Origin: AP-15 sp963774345
GTDB taxonomy: Bacteria; Pseudomonadota; Alphaproteobacteria; ATCC43930; CGMCC-115725
Reading direction: 5' to 3'
DNA length: 64,000 nt
NCBI GenBank assembly: GCA_963774345.1
Contig: CAVZFB010000054.1
Location: forward strand, 102,718-166,717
Positions 28,392 through 38,677 of the stretch are shown here, piece after piece. The stretch's first letter is position 1; each line of letters starts with the position of its first letter. The notes beneath the pieces were generated by a model. It did not search any database and was not told where the DNA came from. It saw only the letters and a list, made by a program, of their open reading frames with translations. The translations under genes and the position numbers were made by a program.

Positions 28392-28582
28392 TGCCTTCGC
28401 GTCAGCCGAGTAATACGGGGTTTCAGATTATGCGCTTGCAGCGGAGCGAAATATCCCCGCGCTTCTCGACAATAGCCTGCGTGATCGCTGACCTCGCCGG
28501 AGCCGTAAACCCGCGGCCGGTCTTGCGTCTGCCCGGTCTGCGCCCGATAGTCTCGCCAGTGATGGGGAGGACGGAGAGAGGC

Positions 28583-29593
28583 ATGCAGATCCGCGACGGC
28601 TTTGTCGGGACGGTCGGGAATACGCCGCTGATCAAGTTGCGGCGGGCCTCCGAGATGACCGGATGCACGATCCTCGGCAAGGCCGAGTTCTTGAACCCGG
28701 GCGGCTCGGTCAAGGACCGGGCGGCACTGGCGATCATCACCGATGCCGAGGAGCGCGGCCTGTTGCGGCCGGGCGGGGTCATCGTCGAGGGCACCGCCGG
28801 CAATACCGGGATCGGGCTGGCCCTGGTTGGCAACGCCCGCGGCTACCGCACGGTCATCGTCATGCCCGAGACGCAGAGCCAGGAAAAGAAGGACATGCTG
28901 CTCCTGTGCGGCGCCGATCTACGGCTCGTCCCCGCCGTGCCCTATGCCAACCCGATGCACTACGCGCGCTATTCCGGGCGGCTCGCCGAGGAGATCGCGG
29001 CGAGCGAGCCGAACGGTGCCATCTGGGCCAACCAGTTCGACAACCTCGCCAACCGCCGCGGCCATTATCAGACGACCGGCCCCGAGATCTGGGACCAGAC
29101 CGACGGCAAGGTCGACGGCTTCACCTGCTCGGTCGGCACCGGCGGCACCCTCTCGGGCGTCGGCATCGCCCTCAAGGAACGCAACCCCAAGGTCCAGATC
29201 TATCTGTCCGATTGCATGGGATCGGGGATCTACAGCTGGTATGCGCGGCATGAGTGGAAGCCGGAGGGCAATTCGATCACCGAGGGGATCGGCAACAATC
29301 ACGAAACCGGCAACCTCGAAGGCTTTGCGCCGGACGGGCAGTTCCAGATCACCGACGCCGAAATGCTGCCGGTGCTGTTCGACCTCGTCGTCGAGGAGGG
29401 GCTGATCCTCGGCGGCTCGACCGGGATCAATGTGTGCGGCGCAATCCGCTTGGCCCGCGAACTCGGCCCGGGTCACACGATCGTGACGATCCTCGCCGAT
29501 TCAGGTACGCGCTATCAGTCGAAATTATTCAACCCGGCATTCCTGAAGGAGCGCGAGCTTCCGGTCCCGCAATGGCTGGAGACGGCAAAATGA
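28583..29593 (+). CDS. cysK: Cysteine synthase (O-acetylserine sulfhydrylase)
   Basis: The 336-residue PLP enzyme has NPGGSVKDRAAL with the PLP lysine Lys44, the phosphate loop GTAGNTG, the TCSVGTGGTLSG loop and GGSTGINVCGA. It makes cysteine from O-acetylserine and sulfide. The ATG at 28583 follows a GAGAGAG stretch, and MQIRDGFVGTVGNTPL is the normal start; a longer upstream frame has no family similarity. Its TGA overlaps the next ATG (ATGA), so it is translationally coupled to the alanyl-tRNA editing gene. sseA follows. Confidence 0.93.
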   Translation: MQIRDGFVGTVGNTPLIKLRRASEMTGCTILGKAEFLNPGGSVKDRAALAIITDAEERGLLRPGGVIVEGTAGNTGIGLALVGNARGYRTVIVMPETQSQEKKDMLLLCGADLRLVPAVPYANPMHYARYSGRLAEEIAASEPNGAIWANQFDNLANRRGHYQTTGPEIWDQTDGKVDGFTCSVGTGGTLSGVGIALKERNPKVQIYLSDCMGSGIYSWYARHEWKPEGNSITEGIGNNHETGNLEGFAPDGQFQITDAEMLPVLFDLVVEEGLILGGSTGINVCGAIRLARELGPGHTIVTILADSGTRYQSKLFNPAFLKERELPVPQWLETAK

Positions 29594-30301
29594 GTGAGCT
29601 GTTGTTTCGCGATGACGGGTATCTGCGATCCTGCGCAGCGCGCGTGGTCGGCGTCGATGGACGGGGCATCCGGCTCGACCGCACGGTGTTCTATCCGACC
29701 GGCGGCGGGCAGCCCGGCGACAGCGGGGTGCTGCGGCTGCAGTCGGGAGAGACGATCGCGATCGTCGATGCAGTCAAGGGCGACAACCTCGACGAGGTCG
29801 ATCCATGTTCCTGCCGCGGGCGCCGCTTTGCCCGAGCCGGGCGTCGAGCTTATCGCCGAGATCGACTGGGAGCGGCGGCATCGGCTGATGCGCATGCACA
29901 CCTGTCTGCATCTGTTGTGCAGCATCGTTCCGGGAGCGGTGACCGGCGGGCAGGTCGCCGACGGCAGGGGACGGCTCGATTTCGACGTGCCGGGGTCGAG
30001 CCTCGACAAGGAGGCGCTCGCAGCCCGCCTCAATGCGCTGATCGCCGAAGCCCACCCGGTGGGCCCGCGTTGGATCACCGATGACGAACTCGCTGCCCAG
30101 CCCGAGCTGATCCGCACGATGTCGGTCAAGCCGCCGACCGGCATGGGCCGGGTGCGGCTGATGGAGGTTCCGGGCGTCGATCTGCAGCCTTGCGGCGGGA
30201 CCCATGTGCGGAACACCGCCGAGATCGGCCCGATCGCGGTCACCAAGATCGAAAACAAAGGCCGGCAGAACCGCCGCGTCATCATCGCCTTTGCGGCGTA
30301 A
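29590..30301 (+). CDS. Alanyl-tRNA editing protein (AlaX-like), one frameshift
   Basis: Free-standing relative of the AlaRS editing domain that hydrolyses mischarged Ser- or Gly-tRNA(Ala). The N-terminal part (DRTVFYPTGGGQPGDSG) and the zinc ligands HTCLHLL and CGGTHV are present, but the frame changes near 29803; beyond it the sequence continues HVPAAGAA through MRMHTCLHLL to TAA at 30301. About 236 residues. It overlaps the cysK stop by four bases and is followed 15 bases later by sseA. Confidence 0.88.
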
Positions 30302-30316
30302 AGGGAGAGCAGCGCC

Positions 30317-31186
30317 ATGCCCTACGCCCACCCCGAGGCGCTGGTCACCACCGAGTGGCTCGCCGCCCATCTCGATGACCCGCATGTCCGGTTCGTCGAC
30401 TGCTCGTTCAAATTGCCCGGCATCACCCCGACCGCTCGGGTGGATTACGACAAGGGCCACATTCCGGGTGCGGTGTTCTTCGACATCGACGACATCGCGC
30501 AGCCCGGCACCAGCCTGCCGCACATGATCCCGTCGCCCGATCTGTTCGCGCAAAAGATCGGCGCGCTCGGCATCGGCGACGATGACCGGGTCGTCGTCTA
30601 TGACAGCAACGGCCTGTCCTCGGCGGGGCGGGCGTGGTGGATGCTGCGCCTGTTCGGCCATCATAATGTGGCCCTGCTCGACGGTGGGCTGCCGAAATGG
30701 AAGGCGGAGGGGCGGCCGGTCGTGACCGCGGTCCCGAGCCCCGCGCCCCGCCATTTCACCGCGCGGTTCGAGCCGGCACTGGTCCGCGACAAGGCCGCAG
30801 TGCTCGACAACCTCGCGACCCGGCACGAGCAGGTGGTCGACGCCCGCGCCGCCGGCCGGTTCGACGGCACTACGGCGGAAGTCCGGCCCGGCCTGCGCAG
30901 CGGCCACATCCCGGGTAGCCGCAGCTTGCCCTATGAGCAGGTGACCGACCCCGCCACCAGGCAATTGCGCAGCGCCGAGCAGTTGACGGCTTTGTTCCGC
31001 GATGCCGGCGTCGCTCTCGACCGGCCGATCGTGACCAGCTGCGGGTCGGGTGTTACTGCTTGCGCACTCGCTTTCGCCCTGCATTTGATCGGGCATCCGG
31101 GTGCGGCGGTCTATGACGGGTCGTGGTCCGAATGGGGCCTCCCCGGCGACACCCCGGTCGAGACTGGCGCGGCGGTAAAGGCTTAA
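30317..31186 (+). CDS. sseA: 3-mercaptopyruvate sulfurtransferase
   Basis: The 289-residue protein consists of two rhodanese domains. The C-terminal domain has the active loop CGSGVTA with Cys242, the form that distinguishes mercaptopyruvate sulfurtransferases (CG[ST]GVT) from thiosulfate sulfurtransferases. The N-terminal domain (YDKGHIPGAVFFDID) is non-catalytic. It transfers sulfur from 3-mercaptopyruvate, a cysteine catabolite, to thiols or cyanide. GGGAGAGCAGCGCC precedes the ATG. It is the third gene of the cysK operon. Confidence 0.93.
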   Translation: MPYAHPEALVTTEWLAAHLDDPHVRFVDCSFKLPGITPTARVDYDKGHIPGAVFFDIDDIAQPGTSLPHMIPSPDLFAQKIGALGIGDDDRVVVYDSNGLSSAGRAWWMLRLFGHHNVALLDGGLPKWKAEGRPVVTAVPSPAPRHFTARFEPALVRDKAAVLDNLATRHEQVVDARAAGRFDGTTAEVRPGLRSGHIPGSRSLPYEQVTDPATRQLRSAEQLTALFRDAGVALDRPIVTSCGSGVTACALAFALHLIGHPGAAVYDGSWSEWGLPGDTPVETGAAVKA

Positions 31187-31190
31187 GCCG

Positions 31191-31759
31191 ATGCTGCACG
31201 ACACGATCACCTATCTCGAAATGCTGGCGCGCCCGACATCAGGCCGCGCGCCGACGCCCGCTGCGGCAAACTCGCGCTGATGCGCGCCGAGAATTGCACG
31301 GTCTCGTTCTACCGCTACATCTACGACGCGGTCGGCGAGCCTTGGCTGTGGTTCGAGCGAAAACTGTTCGGCGACCAGGCCTTAGTACTGCTGATCACCA
31401 AGCCAACGATCGAGATCTTCGTGCTCTATGTCGGCGGTGTGCCGGCCGGTTTCTTCGAGCTCGACGCCGCCGAGCGACGCGAGACCAAGCTGTGTTATTT
31501 CGGGCTGGTCCCCGATTTTATCGGGCGCGGGTTCGGCGCCTATATGTTGCAGGCGGCGATCGACCGCGCCTGGAGCGCGCGGCCGATCGACCGCTTGTGG
31601 CTGCACACCTCGACCTACGATCACCCGAATGCCCTGCGCGTCTACCAGCGCGCCGGCTTTGTCGTCTATGCCCGCCGCCCGGCGTCGTTCGAGGACCCGC
31701 GCCTGCACGGCATTCTGCCGCGCACCCTGCGCCACCGCCTGTTGCCGCCGCTGGACTAG
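31191..31759 (+). CDS. GNAT family N-acetyltransferase (one frameshift)
   Basis: The body from 31280 has a GNAT fold with the acetyl-CoA loop VPDFIGRGFGAYML and the C-terminal TSTYDHPNALRVYQRAGF. The likely true start is ATG 31191, four bases after the sseA stop region: MLHDTITYLEMLARP continues as DIRPRADARCGKLAL in the next frame after a shift near 31235, here best explained by one missing C. About 189 residues. Substrate unknown. It probably closes the cysK operon. Confidence 0.82.
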
Positions 31760-31789
31760 CTCACGCTTCAGAACGCCCCGAAGCCGGCC

Positions 31790-33622
31790 TTATCCCCGCC
31801 GGACCTGGGCCGGCTCGAGATGCGAGACACCAGCCCCGGCAGCGCCGGACCGCGCCGCCGCCGGCATGCTTTCGACATGCAGGGTGCGCGTCGGAAACGC
31901 AAACTCGACCCCGAGTTCCTTGGCGAGGTCCATGATCTTTAGCAGAACGTCTTCGCGTTCCCTGAGCTCGGCGGCATAGTCGGGTACGATCAAGTAAAAG
32001 ATGACCAGGACATTGAGACTGCTCTCACCGAAATCGTTGAAACGCACGTGAAAATTGTCCTTGTTCGTCGTCGGATGATCGGCAATCAGCTGTCTGATGC
32101 CGTCGGCGAGCGCCTCTAGCTTGTGGTGCGTCGTGTCGTAGGTGACCTGCACCAACAGGCGCTGGCGAAACATTGTGCGCATTGTCAGGTTTTCGACCGT
32201 GGCGTTGACGATTGTGTCGTTCGGGATCGATATCAGCGAATTATCTGCGGTGCGGATGCGCGTGCTGCGATAGCCGACATCTTCGACCACGCCCTCGCTG
32301 CTGCTGAGCCGGATCCGATGGCCGACGCGAAACGGTTTCTCGAACATGATCAGCACCGAACCGAATAGGTTCGCCAGGCTGTCGCGGGCCGCGAGGGCTA
32401 CGGCGAGGCCGCCGACGCCCAGGCCGGCGAGCATCGAATAGGCCGGAAACCCCAGCTCGTCGCCGGCACGCATCAACAGGCCGATCGCTATCACAATGCC
32501 GACGAAGCGCACCCCCAGCCTGATCAGCTGGCTGTCCAGGCTTTGCGGCCTCAGGCGTTCCGACGCCACGACTGATTCGCCGAGGATGCCGGCGCCAATC
32601 AGAGATAACCATGCGGCACTCACATACAACGTGATCGTCTGGACGAAGGCAGTGACCACCAGCGGGCTGCCGCTGATGCGTAGAATCTTGCAAATCAACG
32701 GTCCGAGGACCCCGGCAAGAAGAATGATCGCGAGCGGGGTCAACAGGGAATGCCAGCCCGCTGCTGCGCCATCTTCTCTTCGTCGAGCAAGGCGGCGCGC
32801 CAGGCGATAGACGCCAAAGACAAACAGTAAGCCAACGAGAAACCCGAAAACGAACCCGAACCACTGCCATAGGGTAACACCGGCGATCTCCGCCTTGGCC
32901 CAGACCGGCAGGCTTAGCATCCAGCGGGTCGGTATGATGGCTTCCAGGCCGATCGGCGAACTGGTAAAGGCTCCGTAAATCGTCGTCGTCCGGTTTGAAC
33001 TCAGCGCACGATAGGCATCGGCTGCCTGCTTTGCCGGACCGGGCTTGTAAGGCAGATCCTTTACCTCTTCATAGAAGGCGGGGAGCCGGTCGACCGTATC
33101 GGCGGAGACCAGCCAGTCTCCTGCGCGCGGCCCGCTCTCGATCAGAACGATGTCGATCTCGGTGTTCGGCAGCCGCCATCTTTTGGCCGAAGACCGCGCG
33201 ATCGCGTCGCGATCCGGAACGGCGTCAAAGGCAGGAAGTTCGATGCGATCGAGGATTTCCTTCAGCTGAAGCGCTCGCTCGACGGCGACGGTGTCCTTGA
33301 GAACAGGTGAAATCCGCGACGTGTCGAGAAATTGGACGGCCTTTGTTCCATTTGAAAGGATCTCGAATTGCCGCTTGCGTTCCTCCGGGCTGAGATAGAG
33401 ACGGTTGGATGCGGCATAAGATTTGAGAAAATTGGCCATCCCGAGGTAGGCCTCGTCGATGGTCTCGATGAAACCCTGGAGGGTCGCTCTTGGGCTGGAT
33501 TCGTCGACCGGGCGCAAAGGATTGACGTCTGCCGCCTTCGCCAGATTCGAAAACCCGAACACGATAATAAACAGAGATGTAATCAGACTATTGGTAAAAT
33601 GCGTGACAGATTTCGTGGTCAT
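31790..33622 (-). CDS. Mechanosensitive ion channel, MscS family
   Basis: The protein has an N-terminal signal-like helix, a long periplasmic region (about residues 30-240), several transmembrane helices, and the MscS core: the pore helix AGLGVGGLAVALAARDSLANLFGS, the beta-domain motif FEKPFRVGHRIRL, SIPNDTIVNATVENLT, and a C-terminal alpha/beta domain. It opens under membrane tension to release solutes. MTTKSVTHFTNSLI at 33622 is the preferred start (610 residues); the frame extends to 33691. It is divergent from pqiB. A second, larger family member lies at 55925-58199. Confidence 0.92.
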   Translation of the reverse strand: MTTKSVTHFTNSLITSLFIIVFGFSNLAKAADVNPLRPVDESSPRATLQGFIETIDEAYLGMANFLKSYAASNRLYLSPEERKRQFEILSNGTKAVQFLDTSRISPVLKDTVAVERALQLKEILDRIELPAFDAVPDRDAIARSSAKRWRLPNTEIDIVLIESGPRAGDWLVSADTVDRLPAFYEEVKDLPYKPGPAKQAADAYRALSSNRTTTIYGAFTSSPIGLEAIIPTRWMLSLPVWAKAEIAGVTLWQWFGFVFGFLVGLLFVFGVYRLARRLARRREDGAAAGWHSLLTPLAIILLAGVLGPLICKILRISGSPLVVTAFVQTITLYVSAAWLSLIGAGILGESVVASERLRPQSLDSQLIRLGVRFVGIVIAIGLLMRAGDELGFPAYSMLAGLGVGGLAVALAARDSLANLFGSVLIMFEKPFRVGHRIRLSSSEGVVEDVGYRSTRIRTADNSLISIPNDTIVNATVENLTMRTMFRQRLLVQVTYDTTHHKLEALADGIRQLIADHPTTNKDNFHVRFNDFGESSLNVLVIFYLIVPDYAAELREREDVLLKIMDLAKELGVEFAFPTRTLHVESMPAAARSGAAGAGVSHLEPAQVRRG

Positions 33623-33826
33623 TTGCGCCATCGTCCCCTGATGCCTGGCGTGATCGGCCACACTAATCTGCTTCTTCCCGTTTCTCGACAACCGAAGCGG
33701 CTGCTCGATAAGTGAAGCGACCCTGTTTCACCTCGCTTACCGCCCAGCTGGCGGCATGCGAGCACATCTGGCGCCGGGACCCCAAAAGGGCTAGAAGCGG
33801 GCCGTCGCTCCTCGGGGGCTTTTCTG

Positions 33827-35528
33827 ATGACCAATCTTTCCGAACCGCCGGTGCTGGCGCACGCGGTGACCCGGCGCTCGCGGCGGCTGTCGGTGATCTG
33901 GATCATTCCGCTGGTCGCGGTGGCGATCGGGGCGTGGCTCGCCTGGGATACCTTGTCGAAGGAAGGGCCGACGATCAGGGTCACCTTCAACACCGCCGAA
34001 GGGCTGCAGCCGGGCCAGTCGCAGCTCAAGTTCAAGGACATCGTCTTCGGCACGGTCAAGAGCCTCAAACTCGCCCCCGACAACACCCACGTCGTCGTGA
34101 CCATTGCCACGACCCACGAGGCCAAGCCGCTGTTGACCGAAAAGACGGTATTCTGGGTGGTCAAGCCGCGGCTGTTCGCCGGCAACGATCTCCGGCCTCG
34201 AGACTCTGCTGTCCGGGAAGCTATGTCGGCATGTTGCCCGGCGCGACCGCCGGCAAGCCGCAGCATAAGTTTACCGGGCACGAGGACCCGCCGATCCTCA
34301 GCGAGCATGTCCCGGGGCACATCTTCTTGATGAAGGCCAAGCGCCTGGGCTCGATCTCGCTTGGCTCGCCGATCTTCTACCGCGATCTTGAGCGTCGGCG
34401 AGGTGCTCGGCTGGGACATCGCCGACATGGCCGATTACGTGACGATCCACGCCTTCGTCCGCGCGCCCTATGACAGTTATGTCCACGACGACACGCGGTT
34501 CTGGAACGCCTCGGGACTGTCGATCAAGCTCGCCGGCGCCGGCGTCGAAATTCAGCTCGAATCGCTGAAGGCGCTAATCCTCGGCGGCATCGCTTTCGAA
34601 ACCCCGGATTTGGAGGGCCGCGCCCAGTCGGTGAGCCTCGAAAACCACGTTTTCCCGTTGTTCGCCGACCACGATGCCGCGCTGGCCGCCTCCTATACGC
34701 GCAAGGTCCAGGTCGTGTCGTACTTCCCCGGGTCGGTCAGCGGGTTGGGAGTCGGCTCGCCGGTGACAATGCACGGTCTCGTCGTCGGGCAAGTCACTAA
34801 CGTGCGGCTCGCCTACGACAAGGCCACGGACAGGGTGCTCGCGCCGGTCCGCTACGAGGTCGAGCCCGAGCGCATCGTCGGCGTCGGGGACAGGATGTTT
34901 CCAACCGCGCAAGAGGGGGTCGAGGCGCTGCTGAAGCAGGGATTGCGCGCGACCTTGCAAAGCTCCAACCTGATCACCGGCCAGCAGCAGGTGGCGCTCG
35001 ACTTCGTCCCCGACGCACCGCCGGCTCAGCTGTCGATGGAAGACGGCTATTTCGTGTTGCCGACAACGCCGGGCGGCGGGTTCGCCGGGCTCACGGCAGC
35101 GGCGGGCGCGCTCCTCGACAAGGTCAACCAGATCCCGTTCGATCAACTCGGCAAAAACCTCGAAGGCATCCTGAAATCGGTCAACGACCTCGCCAACGGA
35201 CCACAGGCGCGCCAGGCGCTGACCCAGCTCGCGGCGACGATCTCGTCTCTTGACCAGCTGACCAAGCACATTGATGCCGGCGCCACCCCGGCGTTGAAGC
35301 AGCTGCCGGAAATGGCGACCCAGCTGCAAAAGACTGTGACGAACGCCAACAAGCTGTTGCTGTCGCTCGACAGCGGCTATGGCGACAACACCAAATTCAA
35401 CCGCGACCTCGAACGGCTGCTCGTCCAGACCAACGACGCGCTCAACTCGATCCGCGCGCTCGCCGATTTGCTTTCGCGTCATCCCGAGGCGCTGATCAAA
35501 GGCCGGCCCGGCGGGCGGCGTCGAATGA
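33827..35528 (+). CDS. pqiB: PqiB-type MCE-domain protein (frameshifted)
   Basis: One N-terminal transmembrane helix (VIWIIPLVAVAIGAWLAW) anchors repeated MCE domains, recognisable from GPTIRVTFNTAEGLQPGQSQ and later VVSYFPGSVSGLGVGSPVTMHG. PqiB forms a periplasm-spanning tube for lipid transport between membranes. The frame shifts near 34190, 34215 and 34388. At the 3' end an extra G near 35516 abolishes the natural stop: without it the protein ends GRPGGGVE at TGA 35526-35528, overlapping the pqiC ATG. As given, pqiB and pqiC are falsely fused in one frame. Confidence 0.88.
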
Positions 35529-36116
35529 GGCGCACGCTCCGGGCCTTACGCGTCGCTGTGCTGGCGATGGCCGGGGCATTGGCCGCCTGCACCTCGCCCG
35601 ACCCGGTGCTCTACACCTTGGCGCCTGCTCCGGGCGCGGTGCAAGCGGGCGGACCCAGGGTCGTGCTGCTGCAGCAGATCGCGATCGCGCACTTCCTCGA
35701 ACGCTCGCAGATCGTCCGTTCGTCGGAAAACTATCGGCTCGACGTGATGTCGAACGACTGGTGGGGCGAGCCGCTCGGGCGCGATGCTAAGCCGGGTGCT
35801 GATCGAGGAGCTGGGCCAGCGCCTGCCGCAGACCACCGTCATTGCCGACAATGGCGCGGTGTCGGCCCGGCCCGATGCGACGATCGAGCTGAACATCCAG
35901 CGGCTCGACGAGGACGCTGCCGGCAACCTGATCCTTCAGGCGCAGGCCGCGGTGCGTTTCACCGGGCAGAGTCAGCCCGCTCTGCGCAGCTTCCGCTTTA
36001 GCGTGCCGCCGACGGCGCCGGGCGTGCCGGGCGAAGTGGCCGCGATCAGCGCCGCGGTCGGCCGCCTCGCCGACGGCATCGCGCCAATGCTGACGACAGC
36101 CCCGGGCCGCGGGTGA
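35525..36116 (+). CDS. pqiC: PqiC-type outer-membrane lipoprotein (frameshifted)
   Basis: The N-terminus RTLRALRVAVLAMAGALAAC is a lipoprotein signal with lipobox ALAAC, followed by DPVLYTLAPAP and VVLLQQIAIAHFLERSQIV, typical of the DUF330/ABC-type transport auxiliary lipoprotein family. PqiC is the outer-membrane end of the Pqi lipid-transport system. One shift near 35787 moves to the frame AMLSRVLIEELGQRLPQT, which runs to TGA 36116. About 196 residues. The ATG overlaps the restored pqiB stop and the stop overlaps the pqiA start (GTGA). Confidence 0.88.
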
Positions 36117-37408
36117 AAAGCCGCCCCTCAGCCCTCCCGCCGCTGACCCTGCCGCAGCTGCGCGAATGCCCGGGCTGCGGGTTGTTTCAGATGGTCCCTG
36201 CCCTTCCCCCCGGCACCACCGCGCGCTGTGCGCGCTGCCCGACGATCTTGCGCCGTGCTTCCGCCCACCGCCTCGACCACATCATCGCGCTGACCGCGGC
36301 GGCGCTGGTGCTGATGGCGGTCATGTGCACGACCGCGTTGATGAGCGTCGAAACCGCCGGCATTCGTCATGTCGCCAACTTGTTCTCGGGGCCGGACGAG
36401 CTGGTTCGGCGGAGCATGGGCCCGCTCGCCGCAGTGGTGCTGTTCGTCACGGTGCTGGCCCCGCTGGGCCGCATTGCCGGCACGCTCTATGTGCTGATCC
36501 GCGCTTATCAACCGCGCCCGCCGCGTCATCTGCGCTGGGTCTTTATGGTGGCCGAGCGTCTGCGCCCGTGGTCGATGATCGAGGTCTTTCTGTTTGGCGT
36601 TTTCGTCGCCTATGTGAAGCTCGGCGACTTGGTGACGATCGGTCTCGCGACTGGGGTTTACGCGCTGTTCGCCTTGACAATCGTGCTGGTCTGGGTCGAC
36701 AGCGCCCTCGACCGCGAGAAGGTGTGGGAGCAGCTCGACCACAAAGACCGGCCTGATGCTCTGCCCTGCGGCGCCATCGCCGGAGCGATCGGCTGCGAGA
36801 CCTGCGGCCTTGTCAGCGCTCTCGGCCCAGGCCATCCGCGTTGCCCGCGCTGTGACAGCGCGCTGCACCCACGCCGTCCGAACAGCATCCAGCGGACTTG
36901 GGCCTTGGTCATCGCCGCTGCGATCCTTTACATCCCGGCCAATTACTATCCAGTGTTGACCGTGGTGCAGCTCGGCGCCGGCCAGCCGAGCACGATCCTC
37001 GGCGGCGTCGAGGAGCTGATTACGGCACGCCAATATCCACTTGCCGCCCTCGTCTTTTTTGCCAGCATCGCGGTGCCGGTGCTGAAGTTGGTCGGGCTCT
37101 CGATCATGCTGATCGCGACCCAGACCGGACGCGCCGGCCGGCTGCGCGACCGCACCCGGCTCTACCACATCGTCCGCTTTATCGGCCGTTGGTCGATGAT
37201 CGACATCTTTATGGAATCGCTACTGGGCGCCCTCGTCGTCTTTGGCTCGGTGATCACGATCGAGCCCGGTGTCGGGGCGCTCGCGTTTTGTGCGGTCGTG
37301 GTGCTGACCATGTTCGCGGCCGAAACCTTCGACCCCCGCCTGATGTGGGACACGGCGGCCGCGCGCGCCCCATCGGCAGCGGCGGCAGGCGCGATCGGCC
37401 GCAGCTGA
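36113..37408 (+). CDS. pqiA: PqiA-like inner-membrane protein with paired zinc ribbons
   Basis: The 431-residue protein repeats a module twice: a zinc ribbon (CPGC...CARC, then CETC...CPRC) followed by four membrane helices. The second module has ANYYPVLTVVQLG and the conserved RWSMIDIFMESLL. PqiA is the inner-membrane partner of PqiB. The start is a GTG at 36113 overlapping the pqiC TGA. The gene order pqiB-pqiC-pqiA differs from the E. coli order pqiA-pqiB-pqiC. Confidence 0.93.
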   Translation: MKSRPSALPPLTLPQLRECPGCGLFQMVPALPPGTTARCARCPTILRRASAHRLDHIIALTAAALVLMAVMCTTALMSVETAGIRHVANLFSGPDELVRRSMGPLAAVVLFVTVLAPLGRIAGTLYVLIRAYQPRPPRHLRWVFMVAERLRPWSMIEVFLFGVFVAYVKLGDLVTIGLATGVYALFALTIVLVWVDSALDREKVWEQLDHKDRPDALPCGAIAGAIGCETCGLVSALGPGHPRCPRCDSALHPRRPNSIQRTWALVIAAAILYIPANYYPVLTVVQLGAGQPSTILGGVEELITARQYPLAALVFFASIAVPVLKLVGLSIMLIATQTGRAGRLRDRTRLYHIVRFIGRWSMIDIFMESLLGALVVFGSVITIEPGVGALAFCAVVVLTMFAAETFDPRLMWDTAAARAPSAAAAGAIGRS

Positions 37409-37475
37409 TCAGTCATTGACAGCGGCCGTCAGGCACGCCGGTATTGCGCCCGACGGACGAAGCTCGGGGCGCCTT

Positions 37476-38643
37476 ATGGATGATGTGAAGCGAGCCGGCC
37501 CGGTGGCGCGGGCGCGGGGTCTGGCGGACATGATCGCCGCTGCGGCCGATAGGACCGAGCGCGCCCGGCGGATCCCCGAAGAGGTGCTCGACCGGCTGCA
37601 CGAAACCCGGCTGTTTCGCATGCTCTATCCGCGCTCGGTCGGCGGCGACGAGGCCGAGCCCGGCGACTATGTGCTGGCGGTCGGGGAATTGGCCCAGGCG
37701 GACGGCTCGGTCGGCTGGTGCGTCTCGATCGCCAACAGCATCGGGCTGTTCGCGCCTTATCTCGGCCTTGACGCCGCGCGCCAGGTGTTCGGCGATCCGC
37801 GCGCAACTTGCGCCTGGGGCCCGCCCAACGACAGCCAGGCGATCGCCGTGCCGGGCGGCTATCGCGTCACCGGCCGCTGGGATTTCGCCAGCGGCTGCCG
37901 CCATGCCAGCTGGATGGGCGCACATGGCGCCGTCGTCGAGCCCGACGGCTCGCTGCGGCTCAACAAGTTCGGCCGGCCGACGATCCGCACTTGGCTGTTT
38001 CCGGCCGAGCAGGCGACCTTGCTCGACAATTGGAACCCGATCGGCCTGCGCGGCACCGCGTCCGAATCCTACACGGTCAAGGATCTATTCGTACCCGAGG
38101 AATTCACCGGCACCCGCGAAGACCCGACCCTGCGCCGCGATCGCGGCAAACTCTACGCCTTCCCGCAGCAGACGCTCTATTCGGTCGGGATCGCCAGCGT
38201 CGCGCTCGGCATCGCCCGCGGCATGCTCGACGCTTTTATCGATCTCGCGCTGCGCAAGACCCCGCGCGGCACTGGCCGGCTCGCCGACAACGCCGTGATC
38301 CAGGCCGAAATCGCCCGCGCCGAGGCCAGGCTCGGGTTCGGCCCGCGCCTATCTCGTCGACACGGTGCGCGACATCTACGAGCGCGCCGACGACATCGCC
38401 CCGATCGACATAGGCGAGCGGGCGCGCGCGCGCCTCGCCGGCAGCCACGCGATTTCGAGCGCCGTCGCGGTCGCCGACTGGACCTACAAGGCAGCCGGCG
38501 TCGACGCGATCTTCCCCGGCAGCCCGTTCGAACGCCGCTTCCGCGACATCCACACCGTCTCGCAGCAGATCCAGTCCCGCGACGCCCATTACGAGACCGT
38601 CGGCCAAGTCCTCCTCGGCCAACCCCCCGAGGTGTTTCTGTAA
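37476..38643 (+). CDS. Acyl-CoA dehydrogenase-family flavoenzyme (one frameshift)
   Basis: The fold is that of acyl-CoA dehydrogenases and the related FMN/FAD monooxygenase oxygenase subunits (HsaA/DszC-like): RIPEEVLDRLHETRLFRMLYP, the flavin segment RVTGRWDFASGCRHASW, and a C-terminal helical domain. It lacks an obvious catalytic glutamate, and the SGC(R/P)H pattern favours the monooxygenase subgroup. A shift near 38336 (extra G in CTCGGGTTCGG) moves to a frame continuing SARAYLVDTVRDIYERADD to TAA 38643. About 388 residues. ATG 37476 is chosen from the family start. Confidence 0.83.
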
Positions 38644-38677
38644 GCGGCGAAGGATTCCGGCGCGGGTCCGGTCCCGC

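Noticed and set aside
34361..36001. Single long frame joining PqiB and PqiC as a fusion protein
   Set aside because: An extra G near 35516 removes the natural stop; without it pqiB ends in an ATGA overlap with pqiC, and PqiC itself needs a further frameshift to be complete.
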